Position numbers and translations under genes: made by a program
From: Bacteroidales bacterium
GTDB lineage: Bacteria > Bacteroidota > Bacteroidia > Bacteroidales > VadinHA17
Direction of reading: 5' to 3'
Assembly: GCA_016709865.1 (NCBI GenBank)
Contig: JADJLX010000005.1
Coordinates: 682,001 to 746,000 of the forward strand
DNA length: 64,000 nt
Notes under the pieces: model-generated
Databases searched by the model: none
Seen by the model: only the letters and a program-made list of their open reading frames with translations
Told to the model about the DNA's origin: nothing
Shown: piece after piece, positions 34,970-43,610 of the stretch
Position numbering within the stretch: the stretch's first letter is position 1
How the letters are laid out: each line of letters opens with the position of its first letter

Positions 34970-35160
34970 AGAGCGTAGAGCGTAGAGCGTAGAGTCTAAG
35001 GATTAAAAGATTGCTTCGTCGCTTCTCTCCTCGCAATGACGTCTTTTATACAATGGTTTCTTCAACCACGTAGTGGTGAAATATCGGTAGAAACGGATAA
35101 GATGCTCTACCAGCGCCGGAGTCAATTTTTTTATTTAAACTATTTTATTTCCGGCGCTAT
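34970..35160. repeat. Mosaic of short intergenic repeats after the dipeptidase gene
   Basis: In order: AGAGCGT units (34970-34997, three and a half copies); an imperfect palindrome opening with ATTGC (35010-35014) and closing with GCAAT (35033-35037); a perfect palindrome ACCACGTAGTGGT (35065-35077); an inverted repeat AGCGCCGGA / TCCGGCGCT (35112-35120, 35150-35158). Nothing protein-like was found in this 294-base gap. Confidence 0.75.
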
Positions 35161-35205
35161 TGAAATCTTTTTACCGGAGTATTCGGAATATCAAAATTTT
35201 ATTTG

Positions 35206-35213
35206 TAAGTTTG
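35206..35213 (+). promoter_or_regulatory. Probable -7 box (TAAGTTTG) for rplS
   Basis: TAAGTTTG matches TAnnTTTG. A weaker TTCG lies 20 bases upstream (35182-35185). The start codon is at 35261. Confidence 0.5.
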
Positions 35214-35260
35214 CGACCGGATTTTTGAAAACAAACTGAGAATACAAAATACTTTGCGAG

Positions 35261-35608
35261 ATGAATTTAATGAATGTGATTGAGAAAGAATTTGCGGTAA
35301 AAAATGAGTTTCCGAAATTCGCAGCTGGCGACACAGTTACTGTCCACTATAAAATCAAAGAAGGAAACAAGGAGAGAATCCAGCAGTACCGCGGGGTTGT
35401 TATTCAGAGAAGCGGAAGCTTACATACCGAAACTTTTACTGTACGTAAGATGTCAGGCAACATCGGTGTTGAAAGAATTTTCCCTGTTGCATCACCTTTT
35501 ATTGATAAAATAGAAGTTAACAAACATGGCAAGGTTCGCAGAGCAAGAATTTTTTACCTGCGCGATCTTACAGGTAAAAAAGCACGTATACGCGAAAAGA
35601 AATTTTAA
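35261..35608 (+). CDS. rplS: 50S ribosomal protein L19
   Basis: 115 residues, the usual length. Conserved blocks: [19 protein letters not shown] (about 18-36), [32 protein letters not shown] and the basic end [21 protein letters not shown]. It binds the 23S rRNA at the 30S-50S interface. It stands alone rather than with trmD and rpsP, as usual in Bacteroidota. A second ATG at 35270 is possible. A good terminator follows. Confidence 0.97.
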   Translation: MNLMNVIEKEFAVKNEFPKFAAGDTVTVHYKIKEGNKERIQQYRGVVIQRSGSLHTETFTVRKMSGNIGVERIFPVASPFIDKIEVNKHGKVRRARIFYLRDLTGKKARIREKKF

Positions 35609-35632
35609 TATTGATCTCTTACTAATTAAAAT

Positions 35633-35659
35633 AGGCTGTTCATTTGAGCAGCCTTTTTT
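35633..35659 (+). terminator. Rho-independent terminator of rplS
   Basis: A 9-base-pair stem AGGCTGTTC / GAGCAGCCT with a 4-base loop and one G-U pair, followed by six T. It begins about 25 bases after the rplS stop. Confidence 0.9.
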
Positions 35660-35665
35660 ATTTCT

Positions 35666-35727
35666 TTCTCGCAAAGTCGCCAAGACGCCAAGTTAAACTT
35701 TGCTACTTTGCGACTTAGCGAGAAAAC
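35666..35727. repeat. Inverted repeat of CGCAAAG-type units
   Basis: TTTCTCGCAAAGTCGCCAAG is followed about 15 bases later by CTTTGCGACTTAGCGAGAAA. The arms pair imperfectly. Located between the convergent genes rplS and the AsmA-like gene. Confidence 0.8.
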
Positions 35728-35743
35728 ATCTCCTACATAACAA

Positions 35744-38569
35744 TTAAATTTTGTCGATCATTGCCTTGCTTTTGGCCTGTGCTTCTTCTACAAGCTTCTT
35801 GGCCTGAACATCTGCCTCATTTACAAGCTGGGTTGCCTTTTTATCAGCAGTGTTATTAATAGCATCTGCACTCTTTTGCGCTGCCAGCTTAGCAAGAGTA
35901 CCTTTTGATGCAGCGCCATCGATTATCTTTTGTGCCTGGTCTGCTGCTTCTTTTCTAATCTTTTCGGCAGCTACTGCAGCTTCGTCTCTAAGTTGCTGAC
36001 CACGCTCTTCAGCCTCCTTAACCAGCTTTGCTCCCTGTGCTTCAGCTTCCTCCCTGGCTTTATCCTTAGCCTTGTCGACAGTGTTATCTATTGTCTGTTT
36101 AACAACTTCTTTGGCTGCTTCCTTAACACCACCTGAGCTTTCTCCTGAAGTACTTCCAAAGAACGGAGCAACAACAGGCTTACTGAAAGTTCCGGTTACC
36201 TTCATGTTAACTTTCAGAATATCTGATGGTTTATATGCTATTCCGAATTTAGCGGCTTCACCTGAAAGGTTATCAATCAGTGAATTTACAGATCCCCCCA
36301 GATCAGTTCTTGGTATTTCTGTCTTAATCAGATAATTAAGGGTCTGATCAATTCCCTGATCACCGCTGACATTCATTTTGAGATTACCTGTTTTTACATC
36401 AAACGGAGCGACATAGATTCTGCCATCAGCTATTTTGAAACTGATATTAATATCTTTAAAAGTATTGCTGTACTTATCACCAAGTTTCAGAGTCTCCTTA
36501 ATTTTATCGAAAGTGTTTGACTCAACAAGAGTTATCTGTTCCGACTGGATTTTGCCTGAACCATTTATTGAATTGGTAATAGGCATCATATCTTGTCCGA
36601 GAAGACTCGTAAATGCAAGTTTACCGCTTATATTTCCGTCGATACCCTTAGCAGCAGGAGCTAATTTCTGAACCGTGTTAAATGTTGCGAAAGCCTCTTT
36701 AATTGCAACTCCTTTCATATCAAAATCGGCTTTCATTACAGGCTTTAATGTATCTCGGGTATCATAATCAGCATTCATTCCAATAGTACCTGAAAGAATC
36801 TCCATCCCTGTTTCTCTTATGCTTAAGACTCCATCACGGACAATAATGTGACCTTTAATGTTTTCAGCTTTAATGCTGTCATATGAAAATTTATCAATAA
36901 GTGCATTGAAATCAAAATCTATATTTTTTGGTACCTGGATCAATGTAAGGGCGGCAGTATCTTCAACGACAGTAGTATCCAAAGCCATTTTTGACATTAT
37001 TTCGGAGACATCAATAAGTTTTGAACGCATCGAAAGATTTCCTTTAATCGTCTGATCACTGAATACGTACGGAATATAATTTTCTATACGTCCGGCCAGT
37101 GCAAAATCACTCTTCCCTCCTACATTAAAACTTGTATTTGTCATTGTTGCATATGCCGGAGTGAATTCGAAACCGGCTTCGGCTATTTTCACTTCAGGAT
37201 AACCTGTCATTGCCACAACCATATTCTTAATGCCCATGTTTCCTTTAGCCATAAAACTCTCGTACTGTTCCTTCTCTATCATCGACATCCGGCCTGCCAT
37301 CTGAACCGACATATCGATAATTCCTGACAAACTGATGCTGTCCATAGGAACTGCTTTCATAAGGGCAGAGAGATCTATCCTTCCTATCATTGATCCTTTA
37401 AAATCAGGATCACTCATAGGTGTTTTAAGGGCAAATGTCATATCGAAAGGACTTCCTGCCATCTCCATATGAAAGACGTCAACAGCCACTGTTGTCTTGT
37501 CAAGGTCTTTGCCGTCAACGTAGACATCTGATTTAATATTGATATTCTTAATCTGTTCAGGTAAATCAGGATAGCTAATAAGACCATTGCTGACAGACAT
37601 AGCTAAAGTGATATCTGGCAAGGTACTGTCAGCATCGCTGTAAATACCTTTTGCGGAGCCTGAGAAGGCGAATTCACCACTCGTCTTAAGATCTGCATAA
37701 TCACTCATATATACTGCAGGGATGAGCGACAGCAGTGATTTAAATGATGTTTGTGATGTTCCGAATTTAAGATCAGTCTCAATATCATCGCCAGGCATGG
37801 CAACCATACCAGAGAAATTTAACTTCAGATCATTAAGGGCAAAATAATTTTCCCGGAAGGTGAATTTGAAATTGTCAAGGTCAGCCAGCAGATCAATTTT
37901 TGAATCCAGAACAGTTTTGTTAAGGTATTTCATTCCTTCCATTATGAAAGTAAAATCCCCGACATTTAAAGTCATCTGCATATCTGTTTCACTCATAGTC
38001 ATATCACCTTTAAGAGTAAAATTCAGATCCTTCAGATATGCCTGCATGTCAGATTCGTAGTCAAGATATGCAATTGAACTATTAAGCATCGCAACATTCT
38101 TAAGCTGCACCTTCAAAGTTGATGCAGTTGTATCTGCTTCAACAGTTTCAGTAGTTGTTGTATCCTTCATTATATCCCAGTTAGCACTGCCATCTTTCAA
38201 AACAATAGCATTCACAACTGCTCTGTCTAATACTATCGATTTAACTTCATAACCAGAATCGCCAAGAAGACTTGAAAGGTTGAATACAAGATTAAAAGAT
38301 CTGAAGCCGGCAAGAGTATCTCCTTCAAACTTATCTACACCAACTACCGAAACACCATTCAGAGAGAATGTCAGGTTCGGAAAGTTTTTAAAGAAGCCCA
38401 GTTTATAGTCATCGAATTTTACTGAAGCATTTACAGACTCATTAATAATCTGCTCAACCTTTGTCCGTATCTGTTCCTTGAATATTATAGGTATAGTAAA
38501 AAGCAGTACAAGAATCAGAAGTATTAATCCAAGTAAAATTTTTACAATAATTCCGGCTATTTTTTTCAT
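35744..38569 (-). CDS. Large AsmA-like envelope protein with Ala/Lys-rich coiled-coil tail
   Basis: 941 residues. The N-terminus has one membrane helix (about 5-30, ILLGLILLILVLLFTIPII), followed by the AsmA start pattern (KVEQIINESVNASVKFDDYKL). About 700 residues of repeated beta-strands follow (for example LKNVAMLNSSIAYLDYESD), as in bridge-like lipid-transport proteins. The C-terminal AsmA_2-like part ends near residue 800. The last 140 residues are an Ala/Lys/Glu/Gln helix (VVKQTIDNTVDKAKDKAREE). Anchored in the inner membrane, facing the periplasm; AsmA proteins take part in phospholipid movement to the outer membrane. Precise role unknown. Confidence 0.85.
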   Translation of the reverse strand: MKKIAGIIVKILLGLILLILVLLFTIPIIFKEQIRTKVEQIINESVNASVKFDDYKLGFFKNFPNLTFSLNGVSVVGVDKFEGDTLAGFRSFNLVFNLSSLLGDSGYEVKSIVLDRAVVNAIVLKDGSANWDIMKDTTTTETVEADTTASTLKVQLKNVAMLNSSIAYLDYESDMQAYLKDLNFTLKGDMTMSETDMQMTLNVGDFTFIMEGMKYLNKTVLDSKIDLLADLDNFKFTFRENYFALNDLKLNFSGMVAMPGDDIETDLKFGTSQTSFKSLLSLIPAVYMSDYADLKTSGEFAFSGSAKGIYSDADSTLPDITLAMSVSNGLISYPDLPEQIKNINIKSDVYVDGKDLDKTTVAVDVFHMEMAGSPFDMTFALKTPMSDPDFKGSMIGRIDLSALMKAVPMDSISLSGIIDMSVQMAGRMSMIEKEQYESFMAKGNMGIKNMVVAMTGYPEVKIAEAGFEFTPAYATMTNTSFNVGGKSDFALAGRIENYIPYVFSDQTIKGNLSMRSKLIDVSEIMSKMALDTTVVEDTAALTLIQVPKNIDFDFNALIDKFSYDSIKAENIKGHIIVRDGVLSIRETGMEILSGTIGMNADYDTRDTLKPVMKADFDMKGVAIKEAFATFNTVQKLAPAAKGIDGNISGKLAFTSLLGQDMMPITNSINGSGKIQSEQITLVESNTFDKIKETLKLGDKYSNTFKDINISFKIADGRIYVAPFDVKTGNLKMNVSGDQGIDQTLNYLIKTEIPRTDLGGSVNSLIDNLSGEAAKFGIAYKPSDILKVNMKVTGTFSKPVVAPFFGSTSGESSGGVKEAAKEVVKQTIDNTVDKAKDKAREEAEAQGAKLVKEAEERGQQLRDEAAVAAEKIRKEAADQAQKIIDGAASKGTLAKLAAQKSADAINNTADKKATQLVNEADVQAKKLVEEAQAKSKAMIDKI

Positions 38570-38797
38570 AACTAAATGATATTATATTTATTACCAATTA
38601 CATACTAAATATGATCAGTTTTACTTTTTAACAACTAAAAATAATAAATATTCCCCGAATTAAAAAGTCCGGAGTGCCATAAGTGCCGTGAATGCCTAAA
38701 GTACTTAGTGAAAACGTTTTTATTACTGATTTTGTTTTCGGGTTGAAACATTCCAAACTTTCGCTTACTTAAAGTACTTTTTTTTGCAATATATTAT

Positions 38798-38805
38798 TAT
38801 ATTTG
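38798..38805 (+). promoter_or_regulatory. Possible -7 box (TATATTTG) for tRNA-Arg
   Basis: TATATTTG matches TAnnTTTG and lies 15 bases before the mature tRNA 5' end. The usual TTTG at 19 bases is absent; a TTTG at 38783-38786 is too close. Confidence 0.45.
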
Positions 38806-38819
38806 CGCTCGATTAAACA

Positions 38820-38893
38820 GGACCTGTAGCTTAATTGGATAGAGCATCTGGCTACGGACCAGAAGGTTGGGGGTTCGAGTCCCTCCAGGTTCA
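38820..38893 (+). tRNA. tRNA-Arg (anticodon ACG)
   Basis: Full cloverleaf, 74 bases. Acceptor GGACCTG pairs with CAGGTTC (one G-U). D stem GCTT/GAGC; anticodon stem TCTGG/CCAGA with loop CTACGGA; T arm GGGGG-TTCGAGT-CCCTC. The discriminator is A. The CCA end is not encoded. A34 would be converted to inosine by TadA. Confidence 0.96.
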
Positions 38894-38896
38894 CGC

Positions 38897-38932
38897 AACA
38901 GGGACATGTCATGGCATGTCCCTGTTCTTTTT
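38897..38932 (+). terminator. Rho-independent terminator of the tRNA gene
   Basis: A perfect 12-base-pair stem AACAGGGACATG / CATGTCCCTGTT with a 6-base loop, followed by CTTTTTATT. It begins 3 bases after the tRNA. Confidence 0.92.
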
Positions 38933-38937
38933 ATTTA

Positions 38938-40632
38938 TCAATGAATCTTCAAAACCATTGCCTGACATGGCTGAAGGAACAGGTTTATTTGGGATTGTAG
39001 AAATTCATGATTTTCACCACTCAACAAATCAATAGATTGTAAAGGATCTCTTACCCCAATAAAAGACAACAAATCTATTGTTACCTCCTGAGATTTAAAA
39101 ATATCAAAGTTACAGATAACAAGAAATCCTGAAGACTCCTTTGTAGGGTCATACCGGTAAACTGCAATTATTGCATCATGGCCCTTATCCACAAAGAAGC
39201 AGTTATCACCACACCGAAAAGCTATATATTCTGCAAGAATTGAATTAACCTTAAGTATAAAATCAGAAAATCTGATTTCATCCGGAAACTTCATCTTTGT
39301 TTGTCTTCCAATAAATTGGATCTTTTCTGTAATTCCATACTCAACTCCCTGGGTAATACCAGTAGCTCCTGTACCCATTAATGCAGCTGAAACATACCTG
39401 GGCATGGTTGATTCAACACTTCCAAATTCCTGATAAGGGGTACCTGAATCGTGAGTTGTAACAGGCATAAAGTATCTTAGATGTTTTGTTGAACGGTGGA
39501 TGTAATTAAGATAATCACGCAATTGAGGTACAAACCTGTAATTCCATGGTGTGGCAAGATTTAGATTTAATCCCCACTGCACACTCTTTTGCAGAAGGTT
39601 TGTTTCGTCGGTAAAAAATTCTCCCAGGATTGCAACATCAGGGTATTCATTATGAAGTGATTCAGCGAGGGATTGTACAAACTTTGGGTCGCTGCTATGT
39701 AGATTATCGAAACGAATAAACCCCCCCGTCTCACTCGCATAATTAGCCCAGAACAATGCATACTCTGTCATGTAATCCCATATCTCTTTCCTGATTCTCG
39801 CCGATGGATGTTCATAATTAATAAGAATAAGATCATCCCACTCCAGCCAACCACGTTCAGACCAATATCCTGCTCGAAGAAAACCATCCGGTTTATTATG
39901 ATCAGGTATAATCCAATCAGGCGCCTTTTTTGCAATATTACTGTTAGTCCCCACATGGTTCATAACAATGTCAAAGCAGAGACTTATGCCCAGCATCTTT
40001 GCTTCATCTACAAAATCTTCAATCTGTACAAGACTATCATTTTTGCTCCCGATTTCAAGATAACTTGTATCAATATCAAACAAATCTTTAGCGGAGTAAG
40101 GACTTTCAGAGCTATCGAGAGCTGTTACCGGGAGCAGATGCACAGCATTGAATCCCATACCTTTTATCCGGATAAGATCTTCTTTCCAGTCTTTTATTGT
40201 CCCGGAAACATTAGGAATAAGTGTATATAGACGCAGCCCGTCAATCTGAGGAGGATCGATCAGGATCCAGGCATCGGGAACATTGTCTCTGATCCAGGTC
40301 GTACCTTTATCCATTGAAAACTCAGCCCAGAAGGAATAAAGACCGGTATGTTCAGGGATGAAATGACTCTTAAAAGTCCTGTCATCAATTAACAAGAATG
40401 GCACAATTTTCTGCTTACTTTCTCCATTTGAATTTAAAATAAAGATAAAGCGCGCCATAATATTGTTGGAAAAAGGATGCTCTGAAGTTATAGTTGCAGT
40501 AAAAACCCGGTCAAGAAACCCTCTGGAAAAACTCTGTCTGCCAACAGAATATGATCGGTTGATTAGGCCTATGAAAGGTAGTAGAATCGGGCAATCCTGT
40601 AGTGTAGGAATAGGCCGGTGCCGGCTTGTCAT
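38938..40632 (-). CDS. GH13 alpha-amylase family protein
   Basis: 564 residues. The (beta/alpha)8 barrel runs from about residue 130 to 460. The four conserved regions are seen: DIVMNHVG (I), GFIRFDNLHSS with the nucleophile Asp (II), AILGEFF with the acid Glu (III), and VTTHDSGTP (IV). The N-terminal 120 residues look like a beta-sandwich module, as in GlgE-type maltosyltransferases and related enzymes. No signal peptide, so it acts on internal alpha-glucan or maltose/trehalose derivatives. It is divergent from, and 333 bases away from, the MscS/GH15/trehalose genes. Exact specificity unknown. Confidence 0.85.
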   Translation of the reverse strand: MTSRHRPIPTLQDCPILLPFIGLINRSYSVGRQSFSRGFLDRVFTATITSEHPFSNNIMARFIFILNSNGESKQKIVPFLLIDDRTFKSHFIPEHTGLYSFWAEFSMDKGTTWIRDNVPDAWILIDPPQIDGLRLYTLIPNVSGTIKDWKEDLIRIKGMGFNAVHLLPVTALDSSESPYSAKDLFDIDTSYLEIGSKNDSLVQIEDFVDEAKMLGISLCFDIVMNHVGTNSNIAKKAPDWIIPDHNKPDGFLRAGYWSERGWLEWDDLILINYEHPSARIRKEIWDYMTEYALFWANYASETGGFIRFDNLHSSDPKFVQSLAESLHNEYPDVAILGEFFTDETNLLQKSVQWGLNLNLATPWNYRFVPQLRDYLNYIHRSTKHLRYFMPVTTHDSGTPYQEFGSVESTMPRYVSAALMGTGATGITQGVEYGITEKIQFIGRQTKMKFPDEIRFSDFILKVNSILAEYIAFRCGDNCFFVDKGHDAIIAVYRYDPTKESSGFLVICNFDIFKSQEVTIDLLSFIGVRDPLQSIDLLSGENHEFLQSQINLFLQPCQAMVLKIH

Positions 40633-40965
40633 AAGTGTTTCTGTTTCTAAATTAGTCCAGGCAAATATCTGATTTTTCTCTTAGTAAATCTAATATTTGA
40701 GCCGTTTGCTTAAAAAACTATTATCCAATCTCAAATTGAAAACGGTGGAATGATCAATAAAATAGTGATTTACAACTTTATTTCGTATATTACCATCGCA
40801 GTCAAGAAAACAGAAATATTATCACTACTGAGTTCAGATGTAAAATTCTTAAATCGTTTGAATATCAATATAATAGCATAGGTAATATTTTCAACTCAGG
40901 ATCAAAAATACCTGAAACCTGAACAATTAATCGAATCAGGCGTATACTTTATATTAGCAAGCAAC
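40633..40965. other. Divergent intergenic region without a recognised element
   Basis: 333 AT-rich bases between the GH13 gene (minus) and mscS (plus). It must hold both promoters. A near match TATATTAG lies about 15 bases before the mscS start; otherwise no full consensus, RNA structure or repeat was seen. Confidence 0.5.
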
Positions 40966-41841
40966 ATGGAAGAGTATTTAAAAACAGTCAGCATTCAAAT
41001 TGGACCATGGCTTATGGCACATGGAGTTAAAATTGCCATAATAATGTTGGGGGCATTTCTCTTGAATATGATTACCAAAAGAATTATAATCAGAACTGTT
41101 AGGATTGCTGTGGTCCGGGACAGTATGATGTCTGTGGAAGCTGAAAAGAAACGCGAAGATACGCTAATACGTATATTTAATGGAGGGATTAAGATTGTTA
41201 TTCTGGTAATGGCAATTATGATGTTCCTGCAGGAAATTGGTATTGAAACTGGCCCGATCCTGGCTGGTGCAGGTATTGTTGGTCTGGCATTCGGTTTCGG
41301 AGGGCAATATTTAATAAGAGATCTAATATCAGGTCTGTTTATTATTCTTGAAAATCAGTATCGGATAGGTGATGTAATAAATATTAATGATACAGGTGGA
41401 CTTGTAGAGGATATTAGTCTCAGAATGACAACACTCAGAGATCTAGATGGAACTGTACACCATATTCCGCATGGAGAAATCAAAATTGTTTCAAACCTTT
41501 CAAAACAGTTCGCAAGAGTAAATATAAATATAGGAATAGCATACAATTCTAATCTGGAGCATGTTATTGAAGTAATAAACAGGACTGGAATTGAACTGGC
41601 TGAAGATCCCCTTTTTAAGGACTCAATAATAAGTCCGCCAAAATTTTTACGGGTTGACAGTTTTGCCGACTCTTCAATCATTGTTAAAATACTTGGTGAT
41701 ACAAAACCTCTTAAACAATGGGAAATCAGTGGAGAGTTTCGTAAAAGAATGAAAATTGCTTTTGACAGGGAGGGTATTGAAATACCTTTCCCACAGGTGG
41801 TGCTTCACCAGGCTATCGAATCAAAAAATAAATCAATATGA
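40966..41841 (+). CDS. mscS: Small-conductance mechanosensitive channel (MscS family)
   Basis: 291 residues, close to the minimal MscS. Three membrane segments: about 18-38, 72-92, and the pore helix ILAGAGIVGLAFGFGGQYLIRD at about 98-120 with the Gly/Ala packing pattern. The beta domain has YRIGDVININDTGG and the conserved IPHGEIKIVSNLSKQ, then the C-terminal alpha/beta domain ending FPQVVLHQ. It opens on membrane tension after a drop in osmolarity. Its stop overlaps the GH15 start (ATGA), tying it to trehalose metabolism. Confidence 0.92.
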   Translation: MEEYLKTVSIQIGPWLMAHGVKIAIIMLGAFLLNMITKRIIIRTVRIAVVRDSMMSVEAEKKREDTLIRIFNGGIKIVILVMAIMMFLQEIGIETGPILAGAGIVGLAFGFGGQYLIRDLISGLFIILENQYRIGDVININDTGGLVEDISLRMTTLRDLDGTVHHIPHGEIKIVSNLSKQFARVNINIGIAYNSNLEHVIEVINRTGIELAEDPLFKDSIISPPKFLRVDSFADSSIIVKILGDTKPLKQWEISGEFRKRMKIAFDREGIEIPFPQVVLHQAIESKNKSI

Positions 41842-43607
41842 ACAAATATAATTTTGGAGTAATAGGAAATTGTTCCTTCCTGGCCTTTATTGACACCGAT
41901 GCCAATGTTAACTGGCTTTGTCTGCCAAGGTTCGACAGCAGCTTTGTTTTTGGATCTCTGCTGGATAAGAAAAAGGGTGGTGAGTTCAGTATCAGGCCGG
42001 CAAATGTAGGATATAAGTCGAAACAGTACTATATTAAGAATACTAACATACTTTCCACCGAATTCGAGATGTCTGAAGGTAAGTTCAGGGTGATAGATTT
42101 TGCACCTCGTTTTAGTCAGTATGACAGATATTTTAAACCCCTGATGCTATTCAGGAAAATTGAAATAATTGAGGGAAACCCATTAATAAAAGTAAAGTGC
42201 CATCCAGTTGATAATTACGGAAAACAAAATCCTGAAACAGTAGCGGGGAGCAATCATATCAGGTATCTTAATTTAAGCAGCCAGGTAAGACTCACAACAG
42301 ATATTCCGCTTAATTACATCATTGGAGAAAAGGCATTTGTGCTAAATCAGTCTCAATATTTGGTTTTTAGTTATGGTGCACCTTTAGAAGCTCCATTAGC
42401 TGAGACTGTGGAAATATTTCTTAATAAAACCAGGGCATATTGGGTAAACTGGGTAAAATCAACATCAATCCCTTCTATTTATCAGGATGAAGTTATAAGG
42501 TCAGCACTTGTTCTTAAACTTCATCAATATGAAGATACAGGCGCAGTAATTGCTGCAGGTTCAACAAGCCTGTCAGAATTTGACCAATCGCATCGCAACT
42601 GGGATTACCGTTATTGCTGGATGAGAGATACATATTATACCCTTAATGCTTTTAATAATATTGGCCATTTTGAAGAACTGGAGAAGTACTTTGCCTTTAT
42701 TGAGAATATAATGCTAAATGAAAAACAATTAATCAAACCATTATACACCATTCTTGGGGAAAGGGTCCCGGATGAAAAAATATTAATGCTGGAGGGTTAT
42801 TTGAAAAACAAACCTGTAAAAGCAGGTAATAACGCAACATACCAGACTCAAAATGATGTATATGGTCAGATTCTGGTTAGTCTCCTGCCTCTGTTTATTG
42901 ATAAAAGACTCAATTACTTAGACACCAAAAAATCGGAGTTTATAACGGATTGGCTTCTTAACCGGATTGAAGAGTTTATGGATGTCCCTGATTCAGGCTT
43001 ATGGGAATTTGGCACAACTAATCAACTCCACTCCTATACATATTTGTTTCATTGGGCTGGCTGTATGGCTGCTATAAAGATTGGCACAATAGTTAACCGA
43101 AATGATATAATTGCAAAAGCAAAGTTATTAGTTGAAAGATCAACTGTTTATCTTGAAAAATGTTACTATCCACCTAAAAAAGCCTACATGCAATCTGTCG
43201 GCAGCACCTTTCTCGATGCCAGCAATCTTCAGCTGATAACAATGAATTATCTTCACCCGGACAGTGACAGGGCACTTCAACATCTTAAAGCACACGAAAA
43301 GGAACTTTTTCAAAAAGAGGGAATATATTACAGATATTTACAGGACGACTTAGGAAAACCAAAAACTTCCTTTATAATATGCGGATTCTGGTATGCAGAA
43401 GCCCTTGCCGCAGTTGGATTGATTGAAAAAGCATTTAACGTGATTGAAACATTAAATAAATGTTCTAATCATCTAGGGCTTTTCAGTGAAGATGCTGACG
43501 AAAATTATGGTCAATGGGGCAACTTCCCTCAGACATATAGTCATGTAGGCCTCGTTAATGCTGTTTACAGATTATCGAAAAAACTTGACAAACCAATATT
43601 TCTGTAA
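41838..43607 (+). CDS. GH15-family glycoside hydrolase (glucoamylase/trehalase type)
   Basis: 589 residues. An N-terminal beta-sandwich (about 1-200, starting FGVIGNCSFLAFIDTDANVNWLCLPRFDS) is followed by the (alpha/alpha)6 barrel. Typical GH15 motifs: RNWDYRYCWMRDTYYTL, SGLWEFGTTNQLHSYTY with the acid Glu, LFSEDADENYGQWGNFPQ with the likely base Glu, and TYSHVGLVNA. Some family members of this layout cleave trehalose, others starch-type glucans. No signal peptide. Lying between mscS and the trehalose-phosphate gene, an internal trehalase role is attractive but not proven. Confidence 0.88.
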   Translation: MNKYNFGVIGNCSFLAFIDTDANVNWLCLPRFDSSFVFGSLLDKKKGGEFSIRPANVGYKSKQYYIKNTNILSTEFEMSEGKFRVIDFAPRFSQYDRYFKPLMLFRKIEIIEGNPLIKVKCHPVDNYGKQNPETVAGSNHIRYLNLSSQVRLTTDIPLNYIIGEKAFVLNQSQYLVFSYGAPLEAPLAETVEIFLNKTRAYWVNWVKSTSIPSIYQDEVIRSALVLKLHQYEDTGAVIAAGSTSLSEFDQSHRNWDYRYCWMRDTYYTLNAFNNIGHFEELEKYFAFIENIMLNEKQLIKPLYTILGERVPDEKILMLEGYLKNKPVKAGNNATYQTQNDVYGQILVSLLPLFIDKRLNYLDTKKSEFITDWLLNRIEEFMDVPDSGLWEFGTTNQLHSYTYLFHWAGCMAAIKIGTIVNRNDIIAKAKLLVERSTVYLEKCYYPPKKAYMQSVGSTFLDASNLQLITMNYLHPDSDRALQHLKAHEKELFQKEGIYYRYLQDDLGKPKTSFIICGFWYAEALAAVGLIEKAFNVIETLNKCSNHLGLFSEDADENYGQWGNFPQTYSHVGLVNAVYRLSKKLDKPIFL

Positions 43608-43610
43608 CTT

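Noticed and set aside
38835..39035. 66-residue open frame across the tRNA
   Set aside because: It overlaps the tRNA-Arg gene and its terminator; no protein-like features.
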